Shown: in pieces, positions 37,065 through 49,894 of the stretch
Numbering within the stretch: the stretch's first letter is position 1
How the letters are laid out: each line of letters starts with the position of its first letter
Assembly (NCBI GenBank): GCA_029339505.1
Contig: JAQISU010001235.1
Coordinates: forward strand, 39,709,815-39,773,814
DNA: 64,000 nt
Direction: 5' to 3'
Source of the DNA: Unio delphinus
Taxonomy: Eukaryota; Mollusca; Bivalvia; Unionida; Unionidae
Position numbers and translations under genes: made by a program
The notes under the pieces: model-generated
Seen by the model: only the letters and a program-made list of their open reading frames with translations
What the model was told of the DNA's origin: nothing
Database searches by the model: none

Positions 37065-37285
37065 GGAACTCATGTTTATGAGAACGACCTTGTTTAAAGA
37101 TACAAAATGTTTATGAGTACGACCTTGTTTAAAGATACAAATTGTTTATGAGTACGACCTTGTTTAAAGATACATCATGTTTATGAGTACGACCTTGTTT
37201 AAAGATACAAAATGTTGATGAGTACGACCTTGTTTAAAGATACAAAATGTTTATGAGTACGACCTTGTTTAAAGATACAAAATGT
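37065..37285 (+). repeat. 36-bp tandem repeat, six copies
   Basis: Unit TGTTTATGAGTACGACCTTG then TTTAAAGATACAAAA. Confidence 0.88.
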
Positions 37286-38612
37286 CAAAATCTTCAGACT
37301 TTGAACCTTGACTTACCTGTACATTACCTGTCACAATGGAATTCGCATCTATGAGTAACGCCTTGCTTAACTAATAAGCTGATTGTAAACAATAACACAT
37401 AGCATTATAAACTATTATCAAACAAATAACATACAATCATATTTTACTCGATATAAATAATTATACAGGAATCGTATTGAGCTACATGAGGTATAAGCAT
37501 TTACTCCAAAAAGGCAAGAAACAAAACCATACCTGAAAGTTGATAACATTAATGTTATTTACCATTAAAGACAGATGACAATATTGATTGTAAAAATGGT
37601 GATAGTCCATGTGAACTATGAAACCACCAGTACACTGCTGTGGCCTTTGTTGTTGGCATCATTAAAGATATTTTATTTATCAGCAACATTAAGGTAGACA
37701 CTGATAGCTAATCTGCCAGTCAGTCTGTGTCATATTATAATCCATGGTATACACACCTCTAAATTTTCAATGAAGTTGTAATGAATTTCGTTTGAAAATC
37801 TGTTATTTAAAGTGGGTTAATTTTTAAATTGTGTGAGGCAGTTTCAGAAAGTTAGAGCTTTCAGAAGAGCTTAAAATGCACTTCAATGGCGGATGAGGGA
37901 GATATGTTTGAACTAATATTTTTTTCAAATAAGGACTTTCGACCTAATTAAACAACATTTATGCTGAATTTGAAATATTTTTCTTTTGTTATTGCTGTGG
38001 ACTTAAGGATACAGAGATACAGAATCCTCAGAATTTGAACATGAAGTTGAGTTTCATTCCTAATAATCTGTAATTATATATGCAATGGCACGTCCGAACA
38101 GTGGCAGTAGTCGGAAACTTGTTTTCATCTCATCCGATCATGTTCATCCATGTGTCAATTTGTTCCATTTAAAAGCAACATTACATTATGTGTACATGTA
38201 CAGTTCGTTTTCACAATTTTTAAGCAAAACTTGGGAGATTTGTTTCACATTGATATTGAACCGTTTCATCTCTAGAACATCTAGTGACATGCACAATGTT
38301 GAAATCATTTATCTGATAGCATCCAGTCTGTTGAAACTGTTTGAAGTTTTTTCATTTGTGTATATAGGTCATAGCCTTGGTTTCATTTCCTTAGCCAGTC
38401 AATTCGTCATAATTATTCAAAACTGTTGTTCTTTTCAACACATAATTTTTTAATGAGATTAGCCCTATACTTAGTTATATGTGGCAAGTGTGATTGCACT
38501 CACCATAACGTATCCAAATAGATAAACAGGTGACGTGAGGTCAAATACCTGCCAACAACTAGGTCTGATATAGTTAAAGATCTCTTGTTATCTTACATTA
38601 TTTCATTGCCAT
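37286..38612. other. No gene recognised
   Basis: A 122-codon open stretch at 38085-38453 (+) has hydrophobic parts but no recognised domain, no visible splice partners and ordinary AT-rich composition. I do not call it a gene. Confidence 0.45.
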
Positions 38613-38626
38613 TTTTTAAAGATAGT

Positions 38627-38878
38627 TGTTGTTGTTGTACTAGGGTTTAACGCCATTTTTAAGCACGCGATATGCTATACATGGCGGCCAGTATTATTGG
38701 TGGAGGAAGAACCCGGGAAAACCCCTGGAAAGAACCACCAACCCACGAGAAGCTACTGGCAAGTTTTCTCACATAACTACATTAGCCGAATCTTAGACTC
38801 GAACCCACGCAGACAGAGGTGAGATGGCAGTGATCCGAAACGGAGAGCGCTTTAGACCACTCGGCCACTCTAGACCAC
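38627..38878 (-). mobile_element. tRNA-headed SINE, family A, copy 5, complete, minus strand
   Basis: Reverse-complement copy: TAGGGTTTAACGCC and GTTGTTGTTGT mark the tail at the left, CGCTTTAGACCACTCGGCCA the head at the right. Target duplication TTTTTAAAGATAGT is perfect over 14 bp at 38613-38626 and 38879-38892. Confidence 0.92.
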
Positions 38879-39297
38879 TTTTTAAAGATAGTACTTGCAT
38901 GACCTTTTTACAGGACAGCACCACTTTAAAATAGCCATGTCCTTATTGTATGTCCAGGATGCAGACAGTGTTGTTCGGTTTTTATTTGATTTGGTCTCGT
39001 CTGTTTCGCAATTCCTGGCACCTGTTGTCAACTAGACTTTCTTTTATTCATGGACTACTTTATTGCCAGGTCAATTGTTTTTCTTTTAGTGTATGTGCTT
39101 CATTGGGGAATGAATTATGTATTTGACAGTGGGTCTTCAAAGGAACATAAACCGCTCCTGTGGCCTACTGGTTAGAGCGTCCGCCGCGGGAGCCAGAGGT
39201 CGTGGGTTCGATCCCCGGCCGAGACATACCACATACTTACAAAAATGGTACTAACAGATGCATCGCTTGGCGCTCAGCAGTAAGAGGTTATAAGAGG

Positions 39298-39769
39298 TAG
39301 GGCATAACCGACTTTTGATCCGGAAATCGGATTCCACCGGATAGTATGAACTTCCGATTAATCGGAGTCGGACAAGGCAGGAACGACCGATTCGAATAAT
39401 AAAAATAATAAAGTTGAATTTCTATAGCACCGTGTCTAACACTGCGTGTCATTCGATAGTGCGTTAATAAAGTTAAATAAGAAGTCGGAACAGTCCAATA
39501 TGGTCAACACAACCACGCCGTGAGGCAATCTATTTGAACTGGGGGGTTAAAACCGGAAATGAAACCGGATATGGTAAAGTACTAAGTAACATGCTAGACA
39601 CGGCAAAACTAGATACCAGAAACCCGGAAACGGAAGATGAAATTTTTTAGAAAAAAAAATACGGATTTAGCATTTCCGATTAATTGAATCGTATCCGGAA
39701 TCGGAAAAATTTCATGCCCAAAATCCGGAATCGGAAATCGGTAGAAAAATGCTAATCAGTTATGCCCTA
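39298..39769 (+). mobile_element. Non-autonomous hAT-type element, 472 bp, inside a SINE
   Basis: Starts TAGGGCATAACCGA and ends TCAGTTATGCCCTA, so the tips are inverted copies over 11 bp (TAGGGCATAAC). The 8-bp duplication ATAAGAGG is at 39290-39297 and 39770-39777. Internally it is rich in CCGGAATCGGAAAT-like motifs in both orientations. No transposase. Confidence 0.88.
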
Positions 39770-39832
39770 ATAAGAGGTTAGTGTTAGGACTGGTCGGCCT
39801 GGTGTCAGGATAATGTGATTGGGTGGGACATC

Positions 39833-39988
<156 letters not shown>

Positions 39989-40162
39989 TGCGGCATGATG
40001 CCCCTGTGTTAGACATCACTATAAAGTGCCTCACTGCAGATATCGTAGCGATATGACTGAAACATTGTTATAGCTACGTTAAAAATTCTAAACAAACGGA
40101 AAAACGGTCTGGAGCCTCTGTATTCTTTAGTTTGTTTTGGTACATTGTAGCTTTATTTATTC

Positions 40163-40190
40163 TTTTCTTTTCTTTTCTTTTCTTCCCTTA
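40163..40190 (+). repeat. (CTTTT)n microsatellite
   Basis: TCTTTTCTTTTCTTTTCTTT, about five units. Confidence 0.85.
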
Positions 40191-40224
40191 AGCTTTTATA
40201 CATCCTGATTAAGGTGATAATGAT

Positions 40225-40327
<103 letters not shown>

Positions 40328-40387
40328 AAACATCGGTGACAGGCCAGTCACCTGGTTCCTTTTCTTTTTCTATCTATATATATATAT

Positions 40388-41380
40388 CTCAGTTTGCAGC
40401 ATAGCAGCTGGCCATGTCACTATAAAATTAACGTCGTATCTTTCCCAAGCGGCTGTCTCATTCGCAACGGGACTAAGTCATAAACTAAGCAGAATAAACC
40501 GTAGTACACAATAATATGGGCTATAAATCGCTTACTGGACTAAATCGGTCGGCAGACGCTGATTTCTCAATTAAAAGAACTAAAACGTAATTACACAATT
40601 GAATTAATTAAATTCAATTCTTGTTTTAACTACAATATTTACTAACTACATTTCCAGGCATAGTAATATAAATTCTAAGCATGATTCATAATTGTAGACA
40701 AATGAATCCACACAATTCTTTGAAATAGTACCGATATATAGCATGACATTCCTAGAATACATAATTTCTGTTACATATAAAAGCCATTAAATTCGAACAA
40801 ATTAATATCAGAGAAATATTGTATAACATTCATAGAATACTTGAGTCACGTAACATTTAATGCAACTGAATGAAAACAGCTAACTTCCGAACAGAAGGAA
40901 AATTCATTATAAAATCACATAAACGAACATACTACCTGCGATTGAGGCAATGTATTGTGCCTTCGGAGATTTGCTCTCTATTCTATGAAGCCGAATCTCT
41001 CTTTATACCCTTAAGGTCCATGTACATCAATCTGAATACACCCAACCGTTGAACAATTTCTATCGAAAATCGCTTGCTATTTCCCAATGACAGCTTCTTG
41101 GCTTTCCACGTAAGCTTAGAGGGGAATTACTTAAAATATTGAAATTTTGTCTGGGAAAGAAACACTCCTCATTTAGCTCAGCCAATCAGGACTAACGCCC
41201 GTCGAAATTACAATAATTCTCTCTATTCCACTTGTATTCACAACTATTATGGAAAATCTTATTTTATGATACTAACTTAAATGGGCACAAATTGTCTCTA
41301 GATTCACGTTGGGGCGAAGGGTGCACATGACTTCAGTTTCAAGAACAGCGCGATCCTGAAACATCTAATTCACAAATATA
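40388..41380. other. No gene recognised
   Basis: Unique-looking sequence; a 60-codon open stretch at 40870-41052 has no recognised similarity. Confidence 0.5.
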
Positions 41381-41545
41381 TCTCAATCTTGATTATTGAG
41401 CAATAATACTGACATGTATAATAACCTTAAGTTAAGATATTTTGCAAAGCTATCTCCTGCTACCTTTATTTCATTAAAATTTATATAGCGTGTTATTAAT
41501 TAAACATTTACTATTTTCCATTATTATGATTATTTTCATTTAATA

Positions 41546-41568
41546 TATTAATAATAATAATAATAATA

Positions 41569-41612
<44 letters not shown>
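41546..41612. repeat. (AAT)n microsatellite
   Basis: AATAATAATA run with one G. Confidence 0.95.
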
Positions 41613-41613
<1 letters not shown>

Positions 41614-41910
41614 TCAGTAATGTATTGGCAAAAATAAACTTGTACAAAGGTAAAATGCGTAAATGAATAGGTTAACATAACATGTATGGCAATGAGAATG
41701 ACCTGCATGCTACACAGTTATCCATATATATTATTTTAGGTGGTAGCGTGTCCATAACTGATATGAAATAAAGATTCTAGCATGTACACATTGATCATTT
41801 AAATGTGTGATAAGTCTTGTAGTTGTGAGATTATTTATAGTCAAAATTTACATCAAGACAGAAAAAAGCTTTTAAAAACGAAATATCTAGCAATAAATGA
41901 GAACGACAAC

Positions 41911-41917
41911 GAGCGCG

Positions 41918-42016
<99 letters not shown>

Positions 42017-42018
42017 GA
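41911..42018 (+). repeat. Compound (GC)n (GA)n (CAGA)n microsatellite
   Basis: CGCGCGCGCG, then GAGAGAGA, then GACAGACAGACAGACA. Confidence 0.95.
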
Positions 42019-43061
42019 GTTAACAAGATTAAATAGTTTAGAAGATTTAAAAGAACACGAAAATCAATATTCCGATGAATCATAACCTATTAGTATCGAT
42101 CAGTTCAAGATTTATGAAAAGCAGCAACATTTTATTTTAAAAGCCGAGCAAATATTCATTTTTGAATGTAAGTCATATTATCGTTATCAGTAATTTGAAG
42201 TCCCCTAATCCTCTTTTCTATGTTCGCAATAATGTCGATCTGGCTTTCAATTTAGTTTGACGATACGGGAAGTAATTTACGCATTTTTCGGTTACTCAAA
42301 ATAATCAGATATGGTCAGAATTAAGATTGCATTTTAACATCTGTCAGCTGACAATAAATGATTGAATGTTTCCAATTTTATAAGAAACTAATTTCTTCGT
42401 TTATTACATTTTTCTGGAGTGCTTTTAAAAATTATGCAAATATCTGCTTCACCATGTAATGTACATTAAGATAAGCTAATGATTTTTCCTAAGTTCTTTA
42501 AATACAAATTTCCAATAACATTATCTATATTGTATCCAGTAATTATTCCAGCAGCCTCTAAGATGTCCCATTCCTATCTAAAATAATTATTCCGAATTAC
42601 ACTAGGATACTTAATAAAATGACTTAAGATTCCAATATAAATTTGAGCTATCGAGTCCTTTCCTAAGCCATAACTATGCATCTAAGACTGCACTATTTCT
42701 GTTTTTGATTAACTTATTCCTCAATGTTTCGTTTGAGCTGAGTAGTAAACCTTCACAATGCATGTGAAAGTTTCTAGTTCCCCATCGGAAAATCTTTAAA
42801 GTGGTATAGAATCGTGTTTTCTTACGAACAACAAATAATTTTATGTTAGAAGCATTGTAAAGTACATGTATACACTGTTGATTATCTCAGAAGGACCTTG
42901 ATCCAAGACAGTCATTCATTCTGTCGTTGAACAAATTGTCTGGAGCGTTATCAAGTTCAGCATACACAGATGTTTTCATTAGTTAGTATTGTTATATCTA
43001 TAATAGTCAATACAGATTATAAATGCAAATAATAACAGCATATTTTGAAGCCAGCATTCTC

Positions 43062-43093
43062 TCTCTGTCTCTCTCTGTCTCTCTCTGTCTCTG

Positions 43094-43124
<31 letters not shown>

Positions 43125-43128
43125 ATAA
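43062..43128 (+). repeat. (CT)n / (CTCTCTGT)n microsatellite
   Basis: TCTCTCTGTC repeats, then pure CT. Confidence 0.93.
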
Positions 43129-43284
43129 TATATCCAAATATCCAAATCTTAATTATTGAGCAATGATAGTGTCATGTATAATAACCTTAGGTTAAGAAAT
43201 TTTACGAAGCAATCTCCTGCTACCTTTATTCCATTAAAATGTATATAGCGTGATATTAATGAAACATTTACTATTTTCCAGTCC

Positions 43285-43287
<3 letters not shown>

Positions 43288-43319
<32 letters not shown>

Positions 43320-43328
43320 GTGCTGCTG

Positions 43329-43398
<70 letters not shown>
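43288..43398 (+). repeat. Compound trinucleotide microsatellite (ATC)(GCT)(ACT)(AAT)
   Basis: Four trinucleotides succeed each other without interruption, each one base different from the next. Confidence 0.95.
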
Positions 43399-43399
<1 letters not shown>

Positions 43400-43626
43400 T
43401 GGATATACCTGCAGGCTTCACAATTAGCCATAGACCTAATGTTAAACTGACATGAAGTAAATTGCAAGCGTGTGCTAAAATGTTTGATACTGAAGGAATA
43501 TATTATAGCATGTACAAGTTGACAATGAACTGTGTGATAAATCTTAACGTTGTGAGATTATTTATAGCGAAATTTACATAAAGAAAAAATATTCTTAAAG
43601 ATGAAATATCATGCAACAAAGATGAT

Positions 43627-43628
<2 letters not shown>

Positions 43629-43706
<78 letters not shown>
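43629..43706 (+). repeat. (GA)n microsatellite
   Basis: Pure AG run of about 78 bp. Confidence 0.96.
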
Positions 43707-43708
<2 letters not shown>

Positions 43709-44804
43709 ATCCAATGAATCATAACCTATTAGTATCGATCAGTTAAATGATTATTACAAGCAGCATCAATAGGAATTATTTGTTTTAATTTTACAGCCTG
43801 TAAAATACTCATGTTTTGAATATAAGTCGTGTCATCGTTACCATGTACCAAATCAGTCATTTAAAATCCAACTAATCTCGCTTTCTTGAAATATACGAAA
43901 TAATGTCGGCCTGGCTTTCAATTTAGCTTTATGTTCAGTGAGATAATGAAACGCATTTTTCCTTAACAGCGCCACATAAACAAAATAAGAGTTACTCAAA
44001 TGATCCTAAAATGTCAGAATTAAGATTGCTTTTTTGGCATCTCTCAACTGACAGTAAATGACTGAATGTGTTCAATTTTATAAGAAACCAGTTTCTTCGT
44101 TCATTACATTTTTCTGGAGTGATTTTCTAAAGCTATGCAAATTTCGGATATTAAGATAGTCATCGTTCGAGTTATCTAGATTTTGATTTTGGAAGGGAGC
44201 AATATCTGAGTACTGGAGGATTGAAATTTTCTTGTTTTGTATTATACGGATTTGTGTTTATATATGAATCAACAACAATGTTTGTAAATATGCCGTTGCT
44301 ATACCATGTGATGTATATTAAGATAAGATAATGTTTTCTACAGATTTTCAACAGAGTACATTTATCTGAAGTACACATCAATGTACATAGTTCTTATCCA
44401 ATAATTATACTGCAGTCTTTAACATATTCCTTTTCTAGTTTGAATACTTCTGCGAATTTCATTGAGATACTTAAGCACAGGACGTAAGATTCCAGTGTAA
44501 ATTTGAACTAACGAGTCCTTGTCTGAACTCAATTATGTCATCTAAGAATATGAAATATTTGCTTTTTGGTGAAATTATTGTTCTATGTACCGCCCCCCAC
44601 ACACACGCACACCACTTGCCTTTGGGCTGACCAATACGCCATAAATGTTTACGGGAAACCACTGCTTCTAAATCTCGATAGCGTAATCTTAAGGGTGTTA
44701 TACAATCATATTTTCGTGCCAGTAACAAATAGCATAGTAACGTATGCAATGCTGACTTCCTATTGATGACCTTGTTCGAAGATGGTCATTCATTATGTTA
44801 TTGT

Positions 44805-45262
44805 ATTGTCAAGAGTACTATGGTATATTGTACAGAACATAGCGTTATTATATGTTGCATTGTCTAGAGTACTATGTTGTACTGAACAGAGCGTCATTAT
44901 ATGTTGCATTGTCTAGAGTACTATGTTGTACTGAACAGAGCGTCATTATATGTTGCAATGTCTAGAGTACTATGTTGTACTGAACAGAGCGTCATTATAT
45001 GTTGCATTGTCTAGAGTACTATGTTGTACTGAACAGAGCGTCATTATATGTTGCATTGTCTAGAGTACTATGTTGTACTGAACAGAGCGTCATAATATGT
45101 TGCATTGTCTAGAGTACTATGTTGTACTGAACAGAGCGTCATTATATGTTGCATTGTCTAGAGTACTATGTTGTACTGAACAGAGCGTCATCATATGTTG
45201 CATTGTCTAGAGTACTATCGTATGTTGTAATGAACAGAGCGTTATTATATGTTGTATTGGCT
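44805..45262 (+). repeat. 49-bp minisatellite, nine copies
   Basis: Unit TATGTTGCATTGTCTAGAGT then ACTATGTTGTACTGAACAGA and GCGTCATTA. The left segmental copy has only one related stretch, near 42925, so the array arose after the duplication. Confidence 0.9.
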
Positions 45263-45384
45263 GGATTATTATCAACTATATCAGCTATAATTATATATTA
45301 GTAGCCATTATTGTTGTACATATTATGGTCAATAGCGGCAAAGAGACAGCATATTTCAAAGTGATCAAAAGTACACGTGTGCGC

Positions 45385-45418
45385 GCGGGTGTGTTTGTGT
45401 GTGTGTGTGTGTGTGTGA
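45385..45418 (+). repeat. (GT)n microsatellite
   Basis: GTGTTTGTGTGTGTGTGTGT run. Confidence 0.93.
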
Positions 45419-45970
45419 AATGCACATACCCTCTCTCGCACACACGCAGTCTCTCATTTCATATGATGAACATCAAACATTTGCTTAACAGTGTTATATT
45501 TACTTGGATCTTGTTTCATTAATACATGTGTTTATCAGTTAACATGTTAGCTTGTAGCATAAACGTGTATATTAGTTTGTGACTTTTATAGATATGCAAG
45601 CAAAATAAAATTACCGTCTTTTGGCCTTGTTGGAAGGAAGAAATCGATATTAGTATTTTTCCTTCAATGTCCAATAATGTCTTGAACTTAAGCAGAAAAG
45701 AATATTTATAGCTTCCTGCAACTTGTATTAATATCTAATATTCTGCTTTCTTTGCTATGTCAGAAAGTTTTTAGACTTATTCAGAAATGAAGAGGCGTGC
45801 GAACGTGGAAAATGCTTGCTTCATGGTTTCCGGAAGAATATATGTTGGCTTGAAATATTGATCAAATACCAAACTTTAACCTGTGTTTATGATTAAATTA
45901 CAGCGAGCATCACACATTTAAGAGATTGTATTTAAAAATCAATAATATGTTTGGATAGAATCATTAATTT
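45419..45970. other. No gene seen
   Basis: AT-rich, no recognised structure. Confidence 0.5.
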
Positions 45971-45974
45971 GGAA

Positions 45975-46262
45975 TTATAGTGAATTGAAAAAAGGACATT
46001 TTAGACTATAGTATTGTGATACATAAAAAGACTATAGGCACATCAGCAGACTCCAGGCCATTGGCATATTATCACGTTCAAGACAACGGGCGCTATAACA
46101 TATCCAATGTTGGGACTTATTTGGAATACCACTATAATTTAGTTGGAACTTTGTACATTCACATTAGTGATACAACGTTTTGGACTATCTGGAATTTACC
46201 TCACAATAATGTAAGGTAATTGTAAATGTTTGCTTTGAAATAATGTATTTGTTACAGACCAT
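45975..46262 (+). repeat. Copy 2 of an unclassified dispersed repeat
   Basis: TATTGTGATACATAAAAAGA, GGCACATCAGCAGA, CTCCAGGCCATTGGCATAT and GTTGGAACTTTGTACATTC parallel the copy at 49895-50175, and the minus-strand copy at 3085-3330. Confidence 0.6.
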
Positions 46263-46779
46263 CGAGTCGTAACAGAGGCAAAACCCCACAAATGTCAGAT
46301 GGAAATCTCGCCAAACATGGTCGTAACGCCAGCAATCTCCATACTTATTATCAGAGTTTAAGCTGGGTTTGTTTTTAGTAATTCACGTTCATGTTTTCTT
46401 TTCTTCGAAATACATATTAACTGTCCAGGATTTCAACCAGATTTCGGATGTGCCTTTATATTCACGATGCTTAAACTACATTGATTATCGGTGTCGTACA
46501 CCATGTTTGGCAGAGCTAAGGTCTTAATGGTCACATTCTGTTGTTTCTAGGCAGTAACTCCCACATCCACGTATATTATTGGATTTCAAAGAAATATCGT
46601 AGGCAGTTTAATACAGATAAGACCTCATCTGATTTTGTTATCAATGATGCCGAGTAGCGTGTAACATTATCTCCCAGTAGAATTATGACCACACAATTGA
46701 TGGACTTATATAAAAAAAAATATTTAATTAGTGTCATGAAAACTTGACTGAACTTGAATTTTAGCGTTCAGCATTACCA

Positions 46780-46950
46780 TTTCGTTGTTGTTTATAGTTC
46801 TTCGAGTTTGAAGATGACCATGCTATTACTATTTTGTTTGTTTCTGTGAGTTCGTAAATGGATGATAAGACCGATTTGTTTTCTAAACTGCCTTTGGCAC
46901 ACTTGACAGGAAATTCCGCCAGTTCTGAGATTTGCGATGCTAGGCAATAT
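46780..46950 (-). pseudogene. C-terminal zinc finger of a non-LTR retrotransposon, remnant
   Basis: On the minus strand (46908 to 46846) a frame reads CQVCQRQFRKQIGLIIHLRT then H: a C-x2-C-x12-H-x3-H finger with the IGL..HLRTH signature seen at the end of some animal LINE reverse transcriptases. It continues into AWSSSNSKN, also typical of those 3' ends. No intact reverse transcriptase lies upstream on this strand. Confidence 0.5.
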
Positions 46951-48330
46951 TCACTGTCTCTTCCATTCTTTTCCGTTCACAGTCTGAAGCTCGAGTACGA
47001 ACTAGACCTATGTTCGATCTTTGTAAGAGTCAGGGTCAATATTTGAAGTGTCATGACCACCTCGTGAACGCATTCCCTCATTCAGTACGCTGTAAAACAT
47101 TTTCTTTGGTAGTCAGCTTTCGGACATCCTGGTGACATGGCCTACATTACTCTTTAACGGAGTTATGGCCCCTGGTTTTTTAAACCCATTTTAATTTTCA
47201 AAAGATGTGTTTGTATTACTTTACAGGAGTATGATTACGTCAGCACATTAAATATTACCACTGAAGGATGGTCATATATACTGCTTATATTAATTTTCGA
47301 GCTGATAGCGCCAACTTTGCGATCCGATTTATGAAAAACTACATAGACGGTACTAGAATATACATGCATTGTCTCTTAGCCTAATTTAATCAACCAAGTA
47401 TTCCTATTGATCTGCATTCATATAACAGAGTGAGTAAATGTCAATATCGACTTAAAGCATGTACGTTGGGTGTTGTTACATTTTGTGTTGCACACACATA
47501 TACAGACAATCAAACAGCTGGAGCTGGTTTTTGTCTTGTGACCATGTCGTGATTATATCGACAACCCGCTTTTATTATCCGGTACCCAAATGTGTGTTTG
47601 CATGGCATTTATGGAAGAAGAAACTCAGTACAAATCTGGTTACTTATTGCAAGTATGTTTATTAAGTCTGAATTAGGCGTTATAACTTTTCAATTCCAGC
47701 AAAATTATTTTGGGCACTCCTTAAAAATAAAAAAAACCTTGCCATTACTGATGATGTCTATTAGTATTGGGCAGATAAACACCCTCTTCTTCGTTATTCC
47801 CATTGTTATCAATTACCACAAGTCTGATGTCAGTTCCTATCCTTTGAGGAGAGGACGACAGATATGGCTGGATTTATAAATTTATAAGAGATCAGCTAAT
47901 TTCTGCCTCACTTATATATATATGCACGCTGTTCCACTATAGGCCTACATCTATTTTGCCCACTGTTTTTGCTGCAAGCCCTTCAGTGGAGGGTCTTTTG
48001 TCCTTCTCGTTCTGTTTGTCACTTTTATGTCCTTTTCTGCGTATTATTTGTTATTTCAGGATGTCGAAGCGACCTGACATCCAGTATGCGGTTTCTCATC
48101 TGTTTATTTCCTTCTATCATCGTCAAAGTGAACTGAGATATTCACTTTTCATTCTGCGTTCTCTGCTAGCCAAGGACAATTTCTCGTTACCTGTCCTTGT
48201 TCTTTTTGGTATCATTCTGTATGAATGCTTGATGGTTATTTAGAATTTCTTTTTAATGTCAGGGACAGTCAGTCTTTCAATACCTAAATGAATTTCTACT
48301 TTTTCTCTCCCAGTTTTTATCTCTTCAGTT
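46951..48330. other. No gene recognised
   Basis: Two overlapping open stretches near 47459-47879 and one at 47956-48243 have no recognised domain. Confidence 0.45.
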
Positions 48331-49325
48331 TTTGATAGCCTTCACAGCAAAACCTTCTTGAGAATCAGCCGCACATTGATAATCCCCCAGAAGATGGTGA
48401 AGATCATAAAACTACATTACAGAGACGACCTCGATTGAAATTTATCTGCAACATCAAACCTAGCAGACAGTTTCAGTATTACCACAGGTCACAATGGTCT
48501 ATTGTTGTTGCCATATTTTGGCTTATGAAGAGGAAAAAAAATATGACAGAAGAAAAGGAACTCCGTTGGACTCTTACCTCCTGTTTCAAAGATTGAGACT
48601 AAAATCATGCCTTCAGCCAGACATGCAAGGAAAGACAGCCTGACTAAGACAATCCCAAAGCTGGGACTGAAAATGAAAATCAGTAAGACAAAGGTGATAC
48701 AAATTGAACTATAATATGAATAATTAATAATTTCGTCATCATTAACACCAATCACACCGACAAAATGGATAAGCGCAACTACCTGGGAAGCAACTCGACA
48801 AGAAATGGAGACACCGATAGAAGATAAGTCATTTCAAGAATCAACAAATCCAATATGTCCTTCACCATGCTGAAGAATATCTCGAAATCATAACGTCGGG
48901 GAATAAAAACAAATGTAAGGATCTTCAATAGCAACGTTTCGAATGTGCTGTTAAACAGACCAGAGTGATGAAACTAATAACAAGAATAGTTGTTTTTTTT
49001 TTAAAAAAACGAGACCTTCCAAAAGATGCATTTGCGGAGGATCCTGACAAGTGTGTGCCCAAGATAAGCTGAATAAGTGAGTTGCAGCAGAGGATGAATG
49101 CATCATCTGTTGTCCAAAAGAGGAGATGAGCATGGCTGGTGTATGAGAGTCAAATGGTACCAGACGTATTATCATTACCCAGAATAGCCTTACGCTAAAC
49201 ACGAGATTGGTTAGTCTATGGAGAAATGGCAAAGGACCATTGAGAAGGAGATCAATGCGTGCGTCCTAACATGGGAGACCGTTGACGTAATCTCGTGGAA
49301 GCCTAATGTTCTATGCGATAAAAAA
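48331..49325 (+). pseudogene. Decayed non-LTR (LINE) reverse transcriptase fragment
   Basis: The + strand begins FDSLHSKTF, the AFDS-block of LINE reverse transcriptases. It runs through IPQKMVKIIKLHY and LADSFSITTG, then, in shifted frames, MKRKKNMTEEKELRWTLTS, DMQGKT, and later MLKNIS, RIFNSNV and an end resembling the RRW...H-x-LR region. Stops and frameshifts are many, and the segment that should hold the catalytic F/YADD motif (near 48590-48610) is deleted or destroyed. The fragment is inactive. Confidence 0.65.
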
Positions 49326-49894
49326 ATAGAATGAATAAATTCAGATACGTTGTATCTTTGATACACCTTTCTCTGTTGTTATGTATACCTAATATGTATT
49401 GATTGATGCTTTTTTATTATTAGATGTTATCTGTATTGTACTCGACCTTTGTCCAAAATCAAGTTAATGGTGTACCTGACCAGAGACATTTTTGTAAACA
49501 ACATAATACATAGCTGATACTTCTCTATAAATATAGATTAAATATTAAGATCATTATCATTGGAAGAAAGGATGCTTTTATCGATCTGAATATAGCATAT
49601 TAGGTTTCCCCCCTTATATTTCTAGGCCTATTGACAACTTTTAATGTTTTAGAAAGGGGACTGGCATACATCAACGCTCTATTATTGTATCTTTGCTTTT
49701 TATATAATGATGTGTACTTGAACATTTACTCGTTCTTATCTTAACATTTCAACCTAACCATGCCTATTGTTTAGTTCAGTTTTAATTTGGTTGGATTTGG
49801 AATTTGGAATCATGCCTATTGTTTAGTTCAGTATTAATTTGGTCGGATTTAAAATATTATTCACTGGAATTACGAAGTTCTCAATTATATTTTT
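49326..49894. other. No gene seen
   Basis: A short duplication: ATGCCTATTGTTTAGTTCAG occurs at 49759 and 49812. Confidence 0.5.

Larger units (their letters stand above)
41381..43050 (+). repeat. Segmental duplication, left copy
   Basis: Aligns, with much divergence, to about 43135-45300. Matching landmarks in order include TAATAACCTTAAGTTAAGA, ATCTCCTGCTACCTTTATT, AACATTTACTATTTTCCA, GTGAGATTATTTATAG, ATAACCTATTAGTATCGATC, CTGGCTTTCAATTTAG and TTACATTTTTCTGGAGTG. It holds (AAT)n at 41546-41612 and (GC)n(GA)n(CAGA)n at 41911-42018. Confidence 0.85.
43135..45300 (+). repeat. Segmental duplication, right copy
   Basis: Partner of 41381-43050, offset about 1750 at the start. It keeps microsatellites at the equivalent places: (ATC)n(CTG)(CTA)n(ATA)n at 43288-43398 and (GA)n at 43629-43706. 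Near its right end it has expanded a 49-bp unit. Confidence 0.85.

Noticed and set aside
38085..38453. 122-codon open frame as a gene
   Set aside because: No recognised domain, no splice partners, base composition like the surroundings; length is within chance for one 64-kb window.
47956..48243. 95-codon frame near a TTATTTCAG acceptor-like site
   Set aside because: No domain and no downstream donor or partner exon.
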